From: Rhizobium sp. PDO1-076
Lineage (GTDB): Bacteria; Pseudomonadota; Alphaproteobacteria; Rhizobiales; Rhizobiaceae
Length of the DNA: 56,220 bases
Direction: 5' to 3'
Assembly (NCBI RefSeq): GCF_000247475.1
Contig: NZ_AHZC01000077.1
Span: 1-56,220 of the forward strand
This document shows, piece by piece, positions 27,221 to 37,537 of the stretch. The notes beneath the pieces were generated by a model. That model saw only the letters and a program-made list of their open reading frames with translations. It was not told where the DNA came from and did no database searches. A program made the translations under genes and the position numbers. Within the stretch, counting starts at the first letter, position 1, and every line of letters begins with the position of its first letter.

Positions 27221-29938
27221 ATGAACGTCGTAGTTGTAGAATCCCCGGCCAAGGCCAAGACGATCAACAAATACCTCGGACCGGGGTATAAAGTGCTCGC
27301 TTCGTTCGGCCATGTGCGCGATCTGCCGGCCAAGGACGGATCGGTGCTTCCCGACAACGACTTTGAAATGCTTTGGGAGGTCGACACGGCGTCTGCCAAG
27401 CGGATGAAGGACATTGCCGATGCGGTGAAGTCCTCCGACGGACTGTTTCTCGCAACCGACCCGGATCGCGAAGGTGAGGCGATTTCCTGGCATGTGCTGG
27501 ACCTTCTGAAAAAGAAGAAGGTGATCGGCGACAAGCCGGTCAAGCGCGTCGTTTTCAACGCGATCACCAAGAAGGCCGTGCTCGATGCCATGGCCAATCC
27601 GCGCGATATCGATACGCCGCTGGTGGATGCCTACCTGGCCCGCCGTGCGCTCGACTATCTCGTCGGCTTCAACCTATCGCCTGTCCTCTGGCGCAAACTG
27701 CCCGGCGCCCGTTCGGCTGGCCGCGTCCAGTCGGTGGCACTGCGTCTCGTCTGCGACCGCGAAAACGAGATCGAACGCTTCGTCGCCGAAGAATACTGGA
27801 ACATCTCCGCCCTTTTGAAGACACCGCGCGGCGACGATTTCGAAGCAAGGCTTGTTTCGCATCTCGGCAAGCGCATCCAGCGCAATTCGGTGACCAATGG
27901 CGACCAGGCGGCCACCATCAAAACGCTGCTCGAGGGCGCACGTTATGCCGTGGACAGCGTCGAAGCCAAGCCGGTCAAGCGCAATCCGGGCCCTCCGTTC
28001 ACAACCTCTACCTTGCAGCAGGCAGCATCGTCGAAGCTCGGCTATTCGGCCTCGCGGACGATGCAGATCGCGCAGAAGCTCTATGAAGGCATCGACATCG
28101 GCGGCGAGACCGTCGGTCTGATCACCTATATGCGTACCGATGGCGTGCAGATGGCGCCGGAAGCGATCGATGCTGCGCGTGCCGCCGTTGCCGACCAGTT
28201 CGGCCCGCGTTACGTGCCGGAAAAGCCGCGCATCTATTCGACCAAGGCGAAGAACGCACAGGAAGCCCACGAAGCCATTCGCCCGACGGAATTCACCCGT
28301 TCGCCGGACAAGGTTCGCCGCTACCTCGATGCCGACCAATTGAAGCTCTATGACCTGATCTGGAAGCGCGGCATCGCCAGCCAGATGGCGTCTGCCGAGA
28401 TCGAGCGCACGACGGTCGAGATCCTTGCCGACAACAATGGCGAAAAGGCCGGCCTGCGTGCCGTCGGTTCCGTCATCCGTTTCGACGGCTTCATTGCCGC
28501 CTATACCGACCAGAAGGAAGAAGGCGAACCTGTCGAGGACGGTGACGACGAGGATGGCCGCCTGCCGGAAATCAATGCCCGCGAGGCCCTGGCCAAACAG
28601 AAGGTCAATGCCAGCCAGCACTTTACCGAGCCGCCGCCGCGTTATTCGGAAGCCTCGCTGATCAAGAAGATGGAAGAACTCGGCATCGGACGTCCGTCCA
28701 CCTACGCCGCAACGCTGAAGACGCTAAGCGACCGCGAATATGTGATTACCGACAAGCGCAAGCTGATCCCGCATTCGAAGGGCCGGCTGGTCACGGCCTT
28801 CCTCGAAAGCTTTTTCACCCGCTATGTTGAATATGATTTCACTGCGGATCTTGAAGAGAAGCTCGACCGGATTTCGGCCGGTGAACTTAACTGGAAGGAC
28901 GTGTTGCGCGACTTCTGGACCAATTTCTTCGGCCAGATCGAGGATACCAAAGAACTGCGCGTCACCAATGTACTGGATGCGCTGAACGAAGCGCTGGCGC
29001 CGCTGGTCTTCCCGAAGCGCGAGGACGGCTCGGATCCGCGCATCTGCCAGGTCTGCGGAACCGGAAATCTGTCGCTGAAGCTCGGCAAATACGGCGCCTT
29101 CGTCGGCTGCTCGAACTATCCGGAATGCAATTTCACCCGCCAGCTTTCCTCCGAAAACGGCGCTGAGGCCGAAGCCGGTGGCAACGAACCGAAGGCTCTC
29201 GGCAAGGATCCCGTGACCGAGGAAGAGATTTCGCTGCGGTCCGGCCGGTTTGGCCCCTATGTCCAGCGCGGCGACGGCAAGGAAGCCAAGCGCTCCTCGC
29301 TGCCGAAGGGCTGGTCTCCGGGGGACATCGATTTCGACAAGGCGCAGTCGCTGCTTGCCCTGCCGCGTGAAGTCGGATTGCATCCGGAAACCGGCAAGGT
29401 GATTTCGGCAGGCCTCGGCCGCTATGGTCCCTTCGTCCTGCATGAAGGCACCTATGCCAATGTCGAGAGCATCGAGGACGTGTTCACCATCGGTCTCAAT
29501 CGTGCGGTCACAGTTCTGGCTGAAAAGCAGAGTAAGGGACCGGGCGGTCGCACAGCGGCCGTGGCCCTGAAGGAACTCGGCGACCATCCCGATGGCGGCG
29601 CGATGACCGTTCGCGAAGGGCGCTATGGCCCCTATGTGAACTGGGGCAAGGTCAACGCGACCCTGCCGAAGGGCAAGGAGCCACAGGCGGTCACGGTGGA
29701 AGAGGCGCTGCTTCTCATCGCCGAGCGCATCGCCAAGGATGGCGGCGGCAAGGCCAGGGCCAAGAAGGCACCCGCCAAGGCCGGAGCCAAGACCGGTACC
29801 AAGGCAGCAGCCAAGACCGGGGCAAAAACCACAAAGACGGCGAAAGCCAAGGCTGCCGATGGCGCCGAGGCCAAGCCGGTAAAAACATCCGCCGCCAAGC
29901 CGAAGGCCAAGGCGACCAGCAAAGCGAAGAAGAGCTGA
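27221..29938 (+). CDS. topA: DNA topoisomerase I
   Basis: TopA relaxes negative supercoils, type IA. The product is 905 residues. The TOPRIM domain starts VVVESPAKAKTI with E7, and DPDREGEAISWH follows. The active tyrosine is Y303 in GLITYMRTDG. A single four-cysteine zinc finger has C609, C612, C630 and C636. Then come three short repeats, SGRFGPYVQ, LGRYGPFVL and EGRYGPYVN, and a ~55-residue Lys/Ala-rich tail (KAKKAPAKAGAK...) ending KAKKS, which probably binds DNA or RNA nonspecifically. rnr begins 2 bp after its stop. Confidence 0.98.
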   Translation: MNVVVVESPAKAKTINKYLGPGYKVLASFGHVRDLPAKDGSVLPDNDFEMLWEVDTASAKRMKDIADAVKSSDGLFLATDPDREGEAISWHVLDLLKKKKVIGDKPVKRVVFNAITKKAVLDAMANPRDIDTPLVDAYLARRALDYLVGFNLSPVLWRKLPGARSAGRVQSVALRLVCDRENEIERFVAEEYWNISALLKTPRGDDFEARLVSHLGKRIQRNSVTNGDQAATIKTLLEGARYAVDSVEAKPVKRNPGPPFTTSTLQQAASSKLGYSASRTMQIAQKLYEGIDIGGETVGLITYMRTDGVQMAPEAIDAARAAVADQFGPRYVPEKPRIYSTKAKNAQEAHEAIRPTEFTRSPDKVRRYLDADQLKLYDLIWKRGIASQMASAEIERTTVEILADNNGEKAGLRAVGSVIRFDGFIAAYTDQKEEGEPVEDGDDEDGRLPEINAREALAKQKVNASQHFTEPPPRYSEASLIKKMEELGIGRPSTYAATLKTLSDREYVITDKRKLIPHSKGRLVTAFLESFFTRYVEYDFTADLEEKLDRISAGELNWKDVLRDFWTNFFGQIEDTKELRVTNVLDALNEALAPLVFPKREDGSDPRICQVCGTGNLSLKLGKYGAFVGCSNYPECNFTRQLSSENGAEAEAGGNEPKALGKDPVTEEEISLRSGRFGPYVQRGDGKEAKRSSLPKGWSPGDIDFDKAQSLLALPREVGLHPETGKVISAGLGRYGPFVLHEGTYANVESIEDVFTIGLNRAVTVLAEKQSKGPGGRTAAVALKELGDHPDGGAMTVREGRYGPYVNWGKVNATLPKGKEPQAVTVEEALLLIAERIAKDGGGKARAKKAPAKAGAKTGTKAAAKTGAKTTKTAKAKAADGAEAKPVKTSAAKPKAKATSKAKKS

Positions 29939-29940
29939 CA

Positions 29941-32301
29941 TTGACCAAACTGCCGCGTGAACATGGCCACTCGACCGGCCCCGCCAATCGCAAGGCTCGG
30001 CGGGCGGCGAACGCGGCAGCGGGTGCCGTGCACGACAAGCCGGTGATCATCCACGGCGAGGTTCCGCCACGCGATGTGCTGATGCAGTTCATCACCGACA
30101 ATCCGGACCGGGCCTCCAAGCGCGAGATCGCCAAGGCATTCGGCCTGAAGGGCGAGCAGCGCGTCGAGTTGAAGCAGGCGCTGAAGGATCTCGAAAACGA
30201 CGGCATGCTGACCAAGAACCGCAAGACGCTAGCGCGTCCCGGCGCGCTTCCCCCCGTGACAGTCCTCGACATCACTACCCGCGACAAGGATGGCGAACTG
30301 ATCGGGCGTCCGGCGGAATGGCCGGAGGAGCTTGGCGCGGCACCTGCCGTATCCATCCGCCAGTCGAGCAGCGACCGCACCAAAGGCAAGACGCCGGTCG
30401 GCGGACTGGGCGACCGGGTGCTGGCGAAGATCTTTCCGTCCAAGGACCGGGCCGGCCCAGCCTATACGGCACGTGTCATCAAGATCATCGACAAGCAGCG
30501 CGGGGCGCTGCTCGGCGTCGTGCGCGCCATGGCAGACGGCAGCGCGCGCCTGATGCCGATCGAACGGCGCGGCGAAGAACTGCAGATCGATGCGACGGAT
30601 CTTGGAGAGGCCAAGGACGGCGATCTGGTCGAAGTCGAAGTTGCGCGTTCCAGCCGCTTCGGCCTGACACGGGCCCGGGTGTTGAACGTGGTTGGATCCG
30701 TCGCCACGGAAAAGGCGATCTCGATGATCGCCATCCATGCGCATGGCATTCCCTATATCTTCCCGCAATCGGTCATTGCCGAAGCCGAAGAGGCAAAGCC
30801 GGCCTCGATGTCGCATCGCGAGGACTGGCGCGACGTGCCGCTGATCACCATCGATCCGGCCGACGCCAAGGATCACGACGATGCGGTCTATGCCGAGCCC
30901 GATCCTTCACCGGACAATCCGGGTGGCGTGATCGTCACCGTGGCGATTGCCGACGTCTCCTACTACGTGCGACCGAAGTCGGCGCTGGACCGCGAGGCAC
31001 TGAAGCGCGGCAATTCGGTCTATTTCCCCGACCGCGTCGTGCCGATGCTGCCCGAGCGCATCTCCAACGATCTCTGCTCGCTGCGCGAAGGAGTCGATCG
31101 CCCGGCCCTTGCGGTGCGCATGGTCTTTTCGCACGAGGGACGCAAGGCCGGACACACGTTTCATCGCATCATGATGAAGAGTGCCGCCAAGCTCTCCTAC
31201 CAGCAGGCGCAGGCAGCGATCGATGGGAAGCCTGACGACAAGGCCGGGCCGCTGCTCGAGCCCATCCTGAAGCCGCTATGGGCAGCCTATGCGACGCTGA
31301 AGCGCGGGCGAGACCGGCGCCAGCCGCTCGAACTCGACATGCCGGAGCGCAAGATCATTCTCAAGGAAGACGGCACCGTCGACCGTGTGCATGTTCCCGA
31401 ACGGCTCGATGCGCACAAGCTGATCGAAGAGATGATGATCCAGGCGAACGTTGCGGCGGCCGAGACACTGGAAAAGAAGCGCCAGCCGCTGGTCTACCGC
31501 ATCCATGACGCGCCGACACTCTCCAAGCAGGAGGTGCTGCGCGAATTCCTGGCGACGATCGGATTCTCGCTGGTCAAGGGCGGCAATCTGCGCTCCAACT
31601 CGTTCAACGGCATCCTGGCCAAGGCGGTCGATACGCCGCACCAGATCATGGTCAACGAGATGGTGCTGCGCAGCCAGAGCCAGGCAATCTACAGTCCTGA
31701 AAACATCGGACATTTCGGCCTCAACCTGTTGAAATATGCGCACTTCACCTCGCCGATCCGCCGCTATGCCGACCTGATCGTACATCGGGCGCTGGTCGGT
31801 TCGCTGGGTCTTGGCGAAGGCGGTATCACGCCGGAGGAAGAAGCAAGCCTCGACGATATCGCCGCCGAGATCTCGACCTTCGAGCGCCGTGCCATGGCAG
31901 CCGAACGCGACACGATCAACCGGTTGATCGCCCATCATCTCGCCGGCCGGATCGGCGAAGAATTCGATGGCCGGGTTTCCGGCGTGACCAAGGCCGGCCT
32001 GTTCATCAGCCTGCCGCAATTTGGCGCAGACGGCTTCGTGCCGGTGTCCACGCTGGGTCGCGACTATTATATATACGATGAAGCGCATCAGGCACTGGTC
32101 GGCGAACGAACCGGCCTCGGCTATCAGTTGGGTGACAGCGTCGAGGTCAAGCTGGCCGAAGCGGCACCGCTTGCCGGTGCCTTGCGGTTCGAGATGCTGA
32201 GCGAAGGCCGAAAGCTGCCGGTCGGCACCCGCTCGTTTCACAAGGCGGGTCGGCGCGGCGCGAAGACGCCCGGAACGCGGCCCAACCGCCCAAGACGGTG
32301 A
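29941..32301 (+). CDS. rnr: Ribonuclease R
   Basis: RNase R is a 3'-5' exoribonuclease that degrades structured RNA. The start is a TTG at 29941, using GAAGAAGAG in the last topA codons as ribosome binding site. The protein has 786 residues. An N-terminal winged-helix region (DVLMQFITDNPDRASKREIAKAFGL) and cold-shock-like domains precede the RNB domain, with D305, D308, D311, D313 and D314 in IDPADAKDHDDAV. HFTSPIRRYADLIVHRAL follows. The S1 domain is C-terminal (FDGRVSGVTKAGLFISL), with a basic end. Confidence 0.97.
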   Translation: MTKLPREHGHSTGPANRKARRAANAAAGAVHDKPVIIHGEVPPRDVLMQFITDNPDRASKREIAKAFGLKGEQRVELKQALKDLENDGMLTKNRKTLARPGALPPVTVLDITTRDKDGELIGRPAEWPEELGAAPAVSIRQSSSDRTKGKTPVGGLGDRVLAKIFPSKDRAGPAYTARVIKIIDKQRGALLGVVRAMADGSARLMPIERRGEELQIDATDLGEAKDGDLVEVEVARSSRFGLTRARVLNVVGSVATEKAISMIAIHAHGIPYIFPQSVIAEAEEAKPASMSHREDWRDVPLITIDPADAKDHDDAVYAEPDPSPDNPGGVIVTVAIADVSYYVRPKSALDREALKRGNSVYFPDRVVPMLPERISNDLCSLREGVDRPALAVRMVFSHEGRKAGHTFHRIMMKSAAKLSYQQAQAAIDGKPDDKAGPLLEPILKPLWAAYATLKRGRDRRQPLELDMPERKIILKEDGTVDRVHVPERLDAHKLIEEMMIQANVAAAETLEKKRQPLVYRIHDAPTLSKQEVLREFLATIGFSLVKGGNLRSNSFNGILAKAVDTPHQIMVNEMVLRSQSQAIYSPENIGHFGLNLLKYAHFTSPIRRYADLIVHRALVGSLGLGEGGITPEEEASLDDIAAEISTFERRAMAAERDTINRLIAHHLAGRIGEEFDGRVSGVTKAGLFISLPQFGADGFVPVSTLGRDYYIYDEAHQALVGERTGLGYQLGDSVEVKLAEAAPLAGALRFEMLSEGRKLPVGTRSFHKAGRRGAKTPGTRPNRPRR

Positions 32302-32341
32302 CATCCGTCACCATTGCGTTGACGGTGGCATCAGTCACCAT
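32297..32341 (+). repeat. Two direct copies of GGTGnCATCnGTCACCAT at the rnr/DUF983 junction
   Basis: The copies lie at 32297-32314 and 32324-32341 and match at 16 of 18 positions. Each is a partial dyad (GGTGaC...GTCACC). They sit over the rnr stop and before the DUF983 start. They could be a regulatory site or local duplication. Confidence 0.45.
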
Positions 32342-32354
32342 GGAGATGACCGAC

Positions 32355-32837
32355 ATGACAGCAAACCAGATGGGTGGGAGCCGGATGGATACGAACCAGG
32401 CGGACAGCGTGGCCACATTCGGCGGTGGCGCCCAGGTCGAACGTCCACTCGGACGCTCAATCAAGCGCGGCATGCTGAACAGTTGCCCGGCCTGCGGCTC
32501 GGGCAAGCTGTTTCGCAACTATCTCAAGGTCGTCGACAATTGCGCGTCATGTGGCGAAGCCTATCATCACCACCGCGCCGACGATCTGCCGGCCTATCTG
32601 GTGATCCTGGTGCTCGGCCATGTGCTCGTCGGCGGGTTCATGCTGACCGACCTTGCCTTCCCTGCTCCCGGCTGGGTGCATTTCGCCATCTGGGCCCCGA
32701 TCGGGGTGATTGCCTCGCTGCTCAGCCTGCAGCCGATCAAGGGCGGTGTCGTCGGCCTGCAATGGGCGCTGAGGATGCACGGATTCAGCGGCCGCGAGGA
32801 CGAGGTCGAGACTCCCCTTCCGGCACGCGACGAATGA
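32355..32837 (+). CDS. DUF983 membrane protein with N-terminal zinc-ribbon-like motif
   Basis: From the ATG at 32355, which has GGAG 9 nt upstream, the product is 160 residues. Alternative starts are ATG 32385, with GGGAG only 4 nt upstream, and GTG 32298, which overlaps the rnr stop. RGMLNSCPACGSGKLFRNYLKVVDNCASCGEAYHHHRADD is the DUF983 signature with two CxxC pairs. Two or three membrane helices follow (LPAYLVILVLGHVLVGGFML, WVHFAIWAPIGVIASLLSL). The function of the family is unknown. Confidence 0.85.
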   Translation: MTANQMGGSRMDTNQADSVATFGGGAQVERPLGRSIKRGMLNSCPACGSGKLFRNYLKVVDNCASCGEAYHHHRADDLPAYLVILVLGHVLVGGFMLTDLAFPAPGWVHFAIWAPIGVIASLLSLQPIKGGVVGLQWALRMHGFSGREDEVETPLPARDE

Positions 32838-33121
32838 TGGCCAAAGCGCCGGTATCGTCACAATAGCTTCAACCTTATGCCCGTGTTTATCGATAGAAAC
32901 AGAACTGGCCGCGATCTCAAGCCGATTCGCCTTGCCGGTTGGCGACACGGCCACTTGACTTGCGCACTATTTGCGATCTGAACATGCCGCAGTCCTTATG
33001 GACATCCTCGGAGATAGATAAGCACCAATGCCATTCGACATGCCCGTTTTCCTGTTGCGCAGGCTCGACATTCCTTCTTGCACCTGCGGCGCAGTGTTTT
33101 GCTGTGGCCTGAGGGCATTGC
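32838..33121 (+). other. Upstream region of the MFS gene
   Basis: In this 284 bp gap between the DUF983 and MFS genes I find no coding frame or strong hairpin. TTGACTTGC near 32955 could be a -35, but no good -10 follows at normal spacing. Frames on the minus strand here run into the MFS gene antisense and look like shadows. Confidence 0.3.
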
Positions 33122-34300
33122 ATGTCTGAGCCGAGCAACGGCCTCAACGGCCACCGCGACGATATCCACTGGCCGTCGCTGGTTGCGGCCATCTCGGCGA
33201 TTTCGGCTGTCGGCATTGCCATCGGCCTCGGCCTTCCGCTGCTCAGCATCATCCTGGAAAAACGCGGCATCTCGTCGACGCTGATCGGCTTCAATTCGGC
33301 GATGGCCGGCATCGCCGCGATGATTGCCGCGCCGATTTCCACCAAGATGGCGCATGCCTTCGGCGTCGCGCGCACCATGCTCTGGGCCGTCGTGCTGGCT
33401 GCGATCAGCGCAGTCGGCTTCTATTATGCCGAAAAGTTCTGGATGTGGTTCCCACTGCGACTGGTCTTTCACGGCACGACCACGACACTGTTCATCCTGT
33501 CAGAATTCTGGATCAATGCCGCCGCCCCACAGAGGCGCCGTGGGCTCGTGCTCGGAATTTATGCCACAGTCCTTGCGGTGGGCTTTGCATCCGGCCCCCT
33601 GCTCTTCTCCGTCATCGGCAGCGAAGGTCTGCTGCCGTTCCTGATCGGCGCGATTGCCATCCTGGCTGCGGCGATACCTATCTATATCGCCCGCAATGAA
33701 AGCCCGGTGCTGGACGAAAAACCGGAACGGCATTTTCTGCGCTATGTCTTCCTGGTTCCAAGCGCGACCGTCGCCGTGTTCGTCTTCGGCGCAGTGGAAG
33801 CCGGCGGCCTTTCGCTGTTTCCGATCTACGCCACCCGCACCGGCTTCAGCGAGACACAGGCGGCGCTGCTGCTGACCGTCATGGGCATCGGCAACATGGT
33901 GTTCCAGATCCCGCTCGGCCTGCTGTCCGACCGGATGAAGGACCGCCGACTGCTGCTGTCGGCGCTTGCCATGGTCGGCCTTACCGGATCGCTTGCCCTG
34001 CCCTGGCTGTCGTCGAACTGGCAGTTGATGGCCGTGGTGCTGTTGTTTTGGGGCGGTAGCGTCTCCGGGCTCTACACGATCGGGCTCAGCCATCTGGGAT
34101 CGCGACTCACCGGCGCAGACCTTGCAGCGGCCAATGCCGCCTTCGTTTTCTGCTATGCGGTGGGGACCGTTGCTGGTCCACAAGCAATTGGCGCGGCGAT
34201 CGATATCTCCGGCAATGACGGTTTTGCCTGGGCAATAGCGGGTTTCTTTGCCCTCTATGTGGTTGTTTCCCTGGGGCGTTGGCTTTTTAGGCCGAAATAG
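33122..34300 (+). CDS. Major facilitator superfamily transporter
   Basis: This 392-residue protein has about twelve membrane helices. Its N-terminal half contains LIGFNSAMAGIAAMIAAPISTKMAHAFG, the position of the usual loop 2-3 motif. The middle reads VFHGTTTTLFILSEFWINAAAPQRRRG and the C-half VMGIGNMVFQIPLGLLSDRMKDRRLLL, a good MFS loop motif. It resembles the YcaD/sugar-efflux-like MFS proteins common in rhizobia. The substrate is unknown. It ends just before the rpmG promoter. Confidence 0.88.
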   Translation: MSEPSNGLNGHRDDIHWPSLVAAISAISAVGIAIGLGLPLLSIILEKRGISSTLIGFNSAMAGIAAMIAAPISTKMAHAFGVARTMLWAVVLAAISAVGFYYAEKFWMWFPLRLVFHGTTTTLFILSEFWINAAAPQRRRGLVLGIYATVLAVGFASGPLLFSVIGSEGLLPFLIGAIAILAAAIPIYIARNESPVLDEKPERHFLRYVFLVPSATVAVFVFGAVEAGGLSLFPIYATRTGFSETQAALLLTVMGIGNMVFQIPLGLLSDRMKDRRLLLSALAMVGLTGSLALPWLSSNWQLMAVVLLFWGGSVSGLYTIGLSHLGSRLTGADLAAANAAFVFCYAVGTVAGPQAIGAAIDISGNDGFAWAIAGFFALYVVVSLGRWLFRPK

Positions 34301-34302
34301 AC

Positions 34303-34336
34303 TTGACTTTTCGGGCGCGATTTGTAGTTTCGCGCC
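34303..34336 (+). promoter_or_regulatory. Probable rpmG promoter with an overlapping dyad
   Basis: TTGACT (34303-34308) and TAGTTT (34325-34330), 16 bp apart, form a good promoter match about 65 bp before the rpmG ATG. An inverted repeat GGCGCGA (34314-34320) / TCGCGCC (34330-34336) spans the -10. It could act as an operator, or as the terminator stem of the MFS gene. Confidence 0.5.
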
Positions 34337-34396
34337 AGATTTGCCGGGGGCCTCGTTCAGTCGTCCACGGCTTTGTTTATTAGAGGCAGGACGACC

Positions 34397-34564
34397 ATGG
34401 CCAAGGCTACAACCATCAAGATCAAGCTTCTGTCGACGGCCGACACGGGTTTCTTCTACGTTACCACGAAGAACAGCCGTACGATGACGGATAAGATGAA
34501 CAAGACGAAGTACGACCCGATCGCGCGCAAGCACGTCGAGTTCAAGGAAACCAAGATCAAGTAA
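34397..34564 (+). CDS. rpmG: 50S ribosomal protein L33
   Basis: This is the 55-residue L33 protein, starting [28 protein letters not shown] and ending EFKETKIK. It has no cysteines, so it is the zinc-free type. The ATG at 34397 follows AGGCAGGACGACC. It has its own promoter upstream and a strong terminator 20 bp downstream, so it is a single-gene unit. Confidence 0.97.
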   Translation: MAKATTIKIKLLSTADTGFFYVTTKNSRTMTDKMNKTKYDPIARKHVEFKETKIK

Positions 34565-34582
34565 TTCTCGATCTCTTCCTAT

Positions 34583-34622
34583 AAAAAAGGCGTGTCACGC
34601 GAGTGACGCGCCTTTTTCTTTT
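34583..34622 (+). terminator. rpmG terminator
   Basis: The stem AAAAAAGGCGTGTCAC / GTGACGCGCCTTTTT has one G-U pair and a GCGA tetraloop, followed by a T-rich tail. It is a strong rho-independent terminator. Confidence 0.9.
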
Positions 34623-34664
34623 GTGCTGGCGTTGAGGGACATCTGTCGGCTCCAGACAAGCTGC

Positions 34665-34888
34665 TGAAACGAAAAACACCGGCCTCCTTTCGGAGACCGG
34701 TGTTTTTCAATTAGGGGGTCGGTCGGTACGCAAACACGGCACGAGGAACCGTTTTGGACGTTGCATGCCGACCGACCGACCCCACGACCCAGGAGATGCG
34801 GCGGACCTGAGCATCATGGGGTATCAAGAACCTCTTTGAGAGGTTTTGTTCCACACAGTGAAAATCACTCAACTGGAGAAAAAAATCA
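34665..34888 (-). ncRNA. Candidate minus-strand small RNA with GGTC-repeat stem
   Basis: On the minus strand, TTGAAT (34923-34918) and TTAATA (34900-34895) are 17 bp apart and would start RNA near 34888. The transcript would contain AACCTC/GAGGTT (~34825-34846) and a long stem of GGGGTCGGTCGG with CCGACCGACCCC (34764-34783 and 34714-34726). It would end in the hairpin 34671-34708 (AAAAACACCGG...CCGGTGTTTTT), which is followed by T-rich sequence. It has no coding frame. I do not recognise a family. This is inference from promoter and structure only. Confidence 0.4.
34671..34708. terminator. Bidirectional hairpin terminator
   Basis: AAAAACACCGG (34672-34682) pairs with CCGGTGTTTTT (34697-34707), with an inner CTCC/GGAG and a 4 nt loop. 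It has T runs on both strands. It can end the candidate minus-strand sRNA and any read-through from rpmG. Confidence 0.75.
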
Positions 34889-35135
34889 ACACTTTATTAA
34901 CCGCGAGACAGTCAGCGATTCAATTATGGTTAAATTAACTATCAAGGATTGTGCATAAACTGATCTCGGGACAATGCAGGCGGAATTTATACTTGGCCTT
35001 GACCAAGCAATTTCCGAATATATCCCAGTTGAAACATCCCAAAAACATGAATGACAACACGGATCCGATCATGGCCCGCCGTATATGCGCCAATTCTTGT
35101 AATATTATCGAACCGGATGGTTGCGCTCGACGCGC

Positions 35136-35161
35136 CACAGTGTGTCCTGTAGGACACTGTG
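35136..35161. other. Imperfect palindrome
   Basis: CACAGTGTGTCC, TGTA, GGACACTGTG form a stem with a 2 nt bulge. It lies in the AT-rich gap about 190 bp from the pleD stop. It may be an operator or RNA hairpin, and there is no tail typical of a terminator. Confidence 0.35.
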
Positions 35162-35350
35162 AACAAATTAATAGTTGGCCACCGCCAGAAGGTCTGTTTT
35201 GTAACTGCTCAAAATCACATCAGCATTAGGAATCTATGCTCACTTGGAATGCAGACCAAAAAGCTGTGAACAATCGCATAATTGTCAATCGGCAGGGTCA
35301 ACGCAACACCCTGATTTTAGTGATGGAATTTTAACCCGCAGATCGCCGCC

Positions 35351-36724
<1,374 letters not shown>

Positions 36725-36735
36725 TTCTGGTTTCC

Positions 36736-37107
36736 TTACGCGTCCCCGAGATAGGTCTTGATGGTTTCGATGAATTTTGGCACCGAAATCGGCTTGGAGA
36801 CATAGGCCTCGCAACCGCCCTGACGGATGCGCTCCTCATCACCTTTCATGGCAAAGGCCGTGACCGCAATGACCGGGATCACATGCAGATCAGGATCTTC
36901 CTTCAGCCACTTTGTCACTTCAAGACCTGACACTTCCGGCAACTGAATATCCATGAGAATGAGATCGGGCTTGTGACGACGGGCAAGATCCATCGCTTCC
37001 ATGCCATTGCGGGTCTGCACCGTCTCGTAGCCGGAGGCCTCGATAAGATCGCGGAAGAGCTTCATATTCAGCTCATTGTCTTCAACAATCATTACCTTTT
37101 TCGGCAT
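36736..37107 (-). CDS. divK: Cell-cycle response regulator DivK
   Basis: DivK is a single receiver domain of 123 residues. It is phosphorylated by DivJ/PleC-type kinases and controls CtrA through DivL-CckA. Conserved residues are MIVEDNELN, the phosphoacceptor D53 in [14 protein letters not shown] in [14 protein letters not shown] and K in [11 protein letters not shown]. The coupling to pleD is diagnostic. No clear CtrA half-site pair (TTAA-N7-TTAA) is seen in the 136 bp upstream. Confidence 0.96.
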   Translation of the reverse strand: MPKKVMIVEDNELNMKLFRDLIEASGYETVQTRNGMEAMDLARRHKPDLILMDIQLPEVSGLEVTKWLKEDPDLHVIPVIAVTAFAMKGDEERIRQGGCEAYVSKPISVPKFIETIKTYLGDA

Positions 37108-37243
37108 TCACCCGGTCCCTTATCCCGCACCTTACAGATCTAAACGCGAGATCCGGCGGCGGGTTGCATCTTCCGTCATCACGCAAGGTAGTGCTATTTG
37201 GTTTCGAAATCGGTAATTCGACAGGCAGACAGGAAAAGACTTG

Positions 37244-37537
37244 ATGGAAAACAGGCATATACACCAGGATGCCGAAGCAACGGCGGTGGCTGTTCTCGGC
37301 TGGCTCGCGAGCGAGCCCGACATGCTCTCTCGTTTTCTGGCGCTTTCCGGCGTGCGGCCGGACCAGATGCGCCAGGCGGTCAATGATCCCGGCTTCCTCG
37401 CCGGCATGCTGGACTTCCTGATGGCGCATGAACCGACGCTGATGGCCTTTTGCGCAGCGACCGGGACGAAGCCCGAAACCGTCATGGCCGCGGCCCAGCG
37501 CTATTCGCAGCCGACGCTCGGATCCGGCGAAATCTGA
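37244..37537 (+). CDS. DUF3572 family protein
   Basis: The ATG at 37244 follows AGGAAAAGACTTG and gives a 97-residue all-helical protein. AVLGWLASEPDMLSRFLALSGV and GFLAGMLDFLMAHEPTLMAFCAATG are typical of DUF3572, which is found in alphaproteobacteria with unknown function. Its stop overlaps the start of the next gene as TGATG, so the two are translationally coupled. Confidence 0.88.
   Translation: MENRHIHQDAEATAVAVLGWLASEPDMLSRFLALSGVRPDQMRQAVNDPGFLAGMLDFLMAHEPTLMAFCAATGTKPETVMAAAQRYSQPTLGSGEI

Larger units (their letters stand above)
34565..35350. other. 786 bp gene-free region between rpmG and pleD
   Basis: It holds the rpmG terminator, a second hairpin at 34671-34708, an inverted repeat of GGTC units at 34714-34783, a candidate minus-strand sRNA (34665-34888), and a hairpin at 35136-35161. 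From about 34850 to 35340 the sequence is clearly AT-richer than the flanks. I find no convincing protein gene or tRNA there. A 92-codon GTG-start frame (34951-35229) is rejected. Confidence 0.6.

Noticed and set aside
34935..35138. 67-codon minus-strand frame in the same gap
   Set aside because: It has no ribosome binding site and overlaps the frame on the other strand. Its hydrophobic stretch is probably chance in AT-rich DNA.
34951..35229. 92-codon plus-strand frame in the rpmG-pleD gap, rich in cysteine
   Set aside because: It starts with GTG, sits in AT-rich intergenic sequence, contains an RNA-like palindrome, and has no protein-like pattern or known motif.
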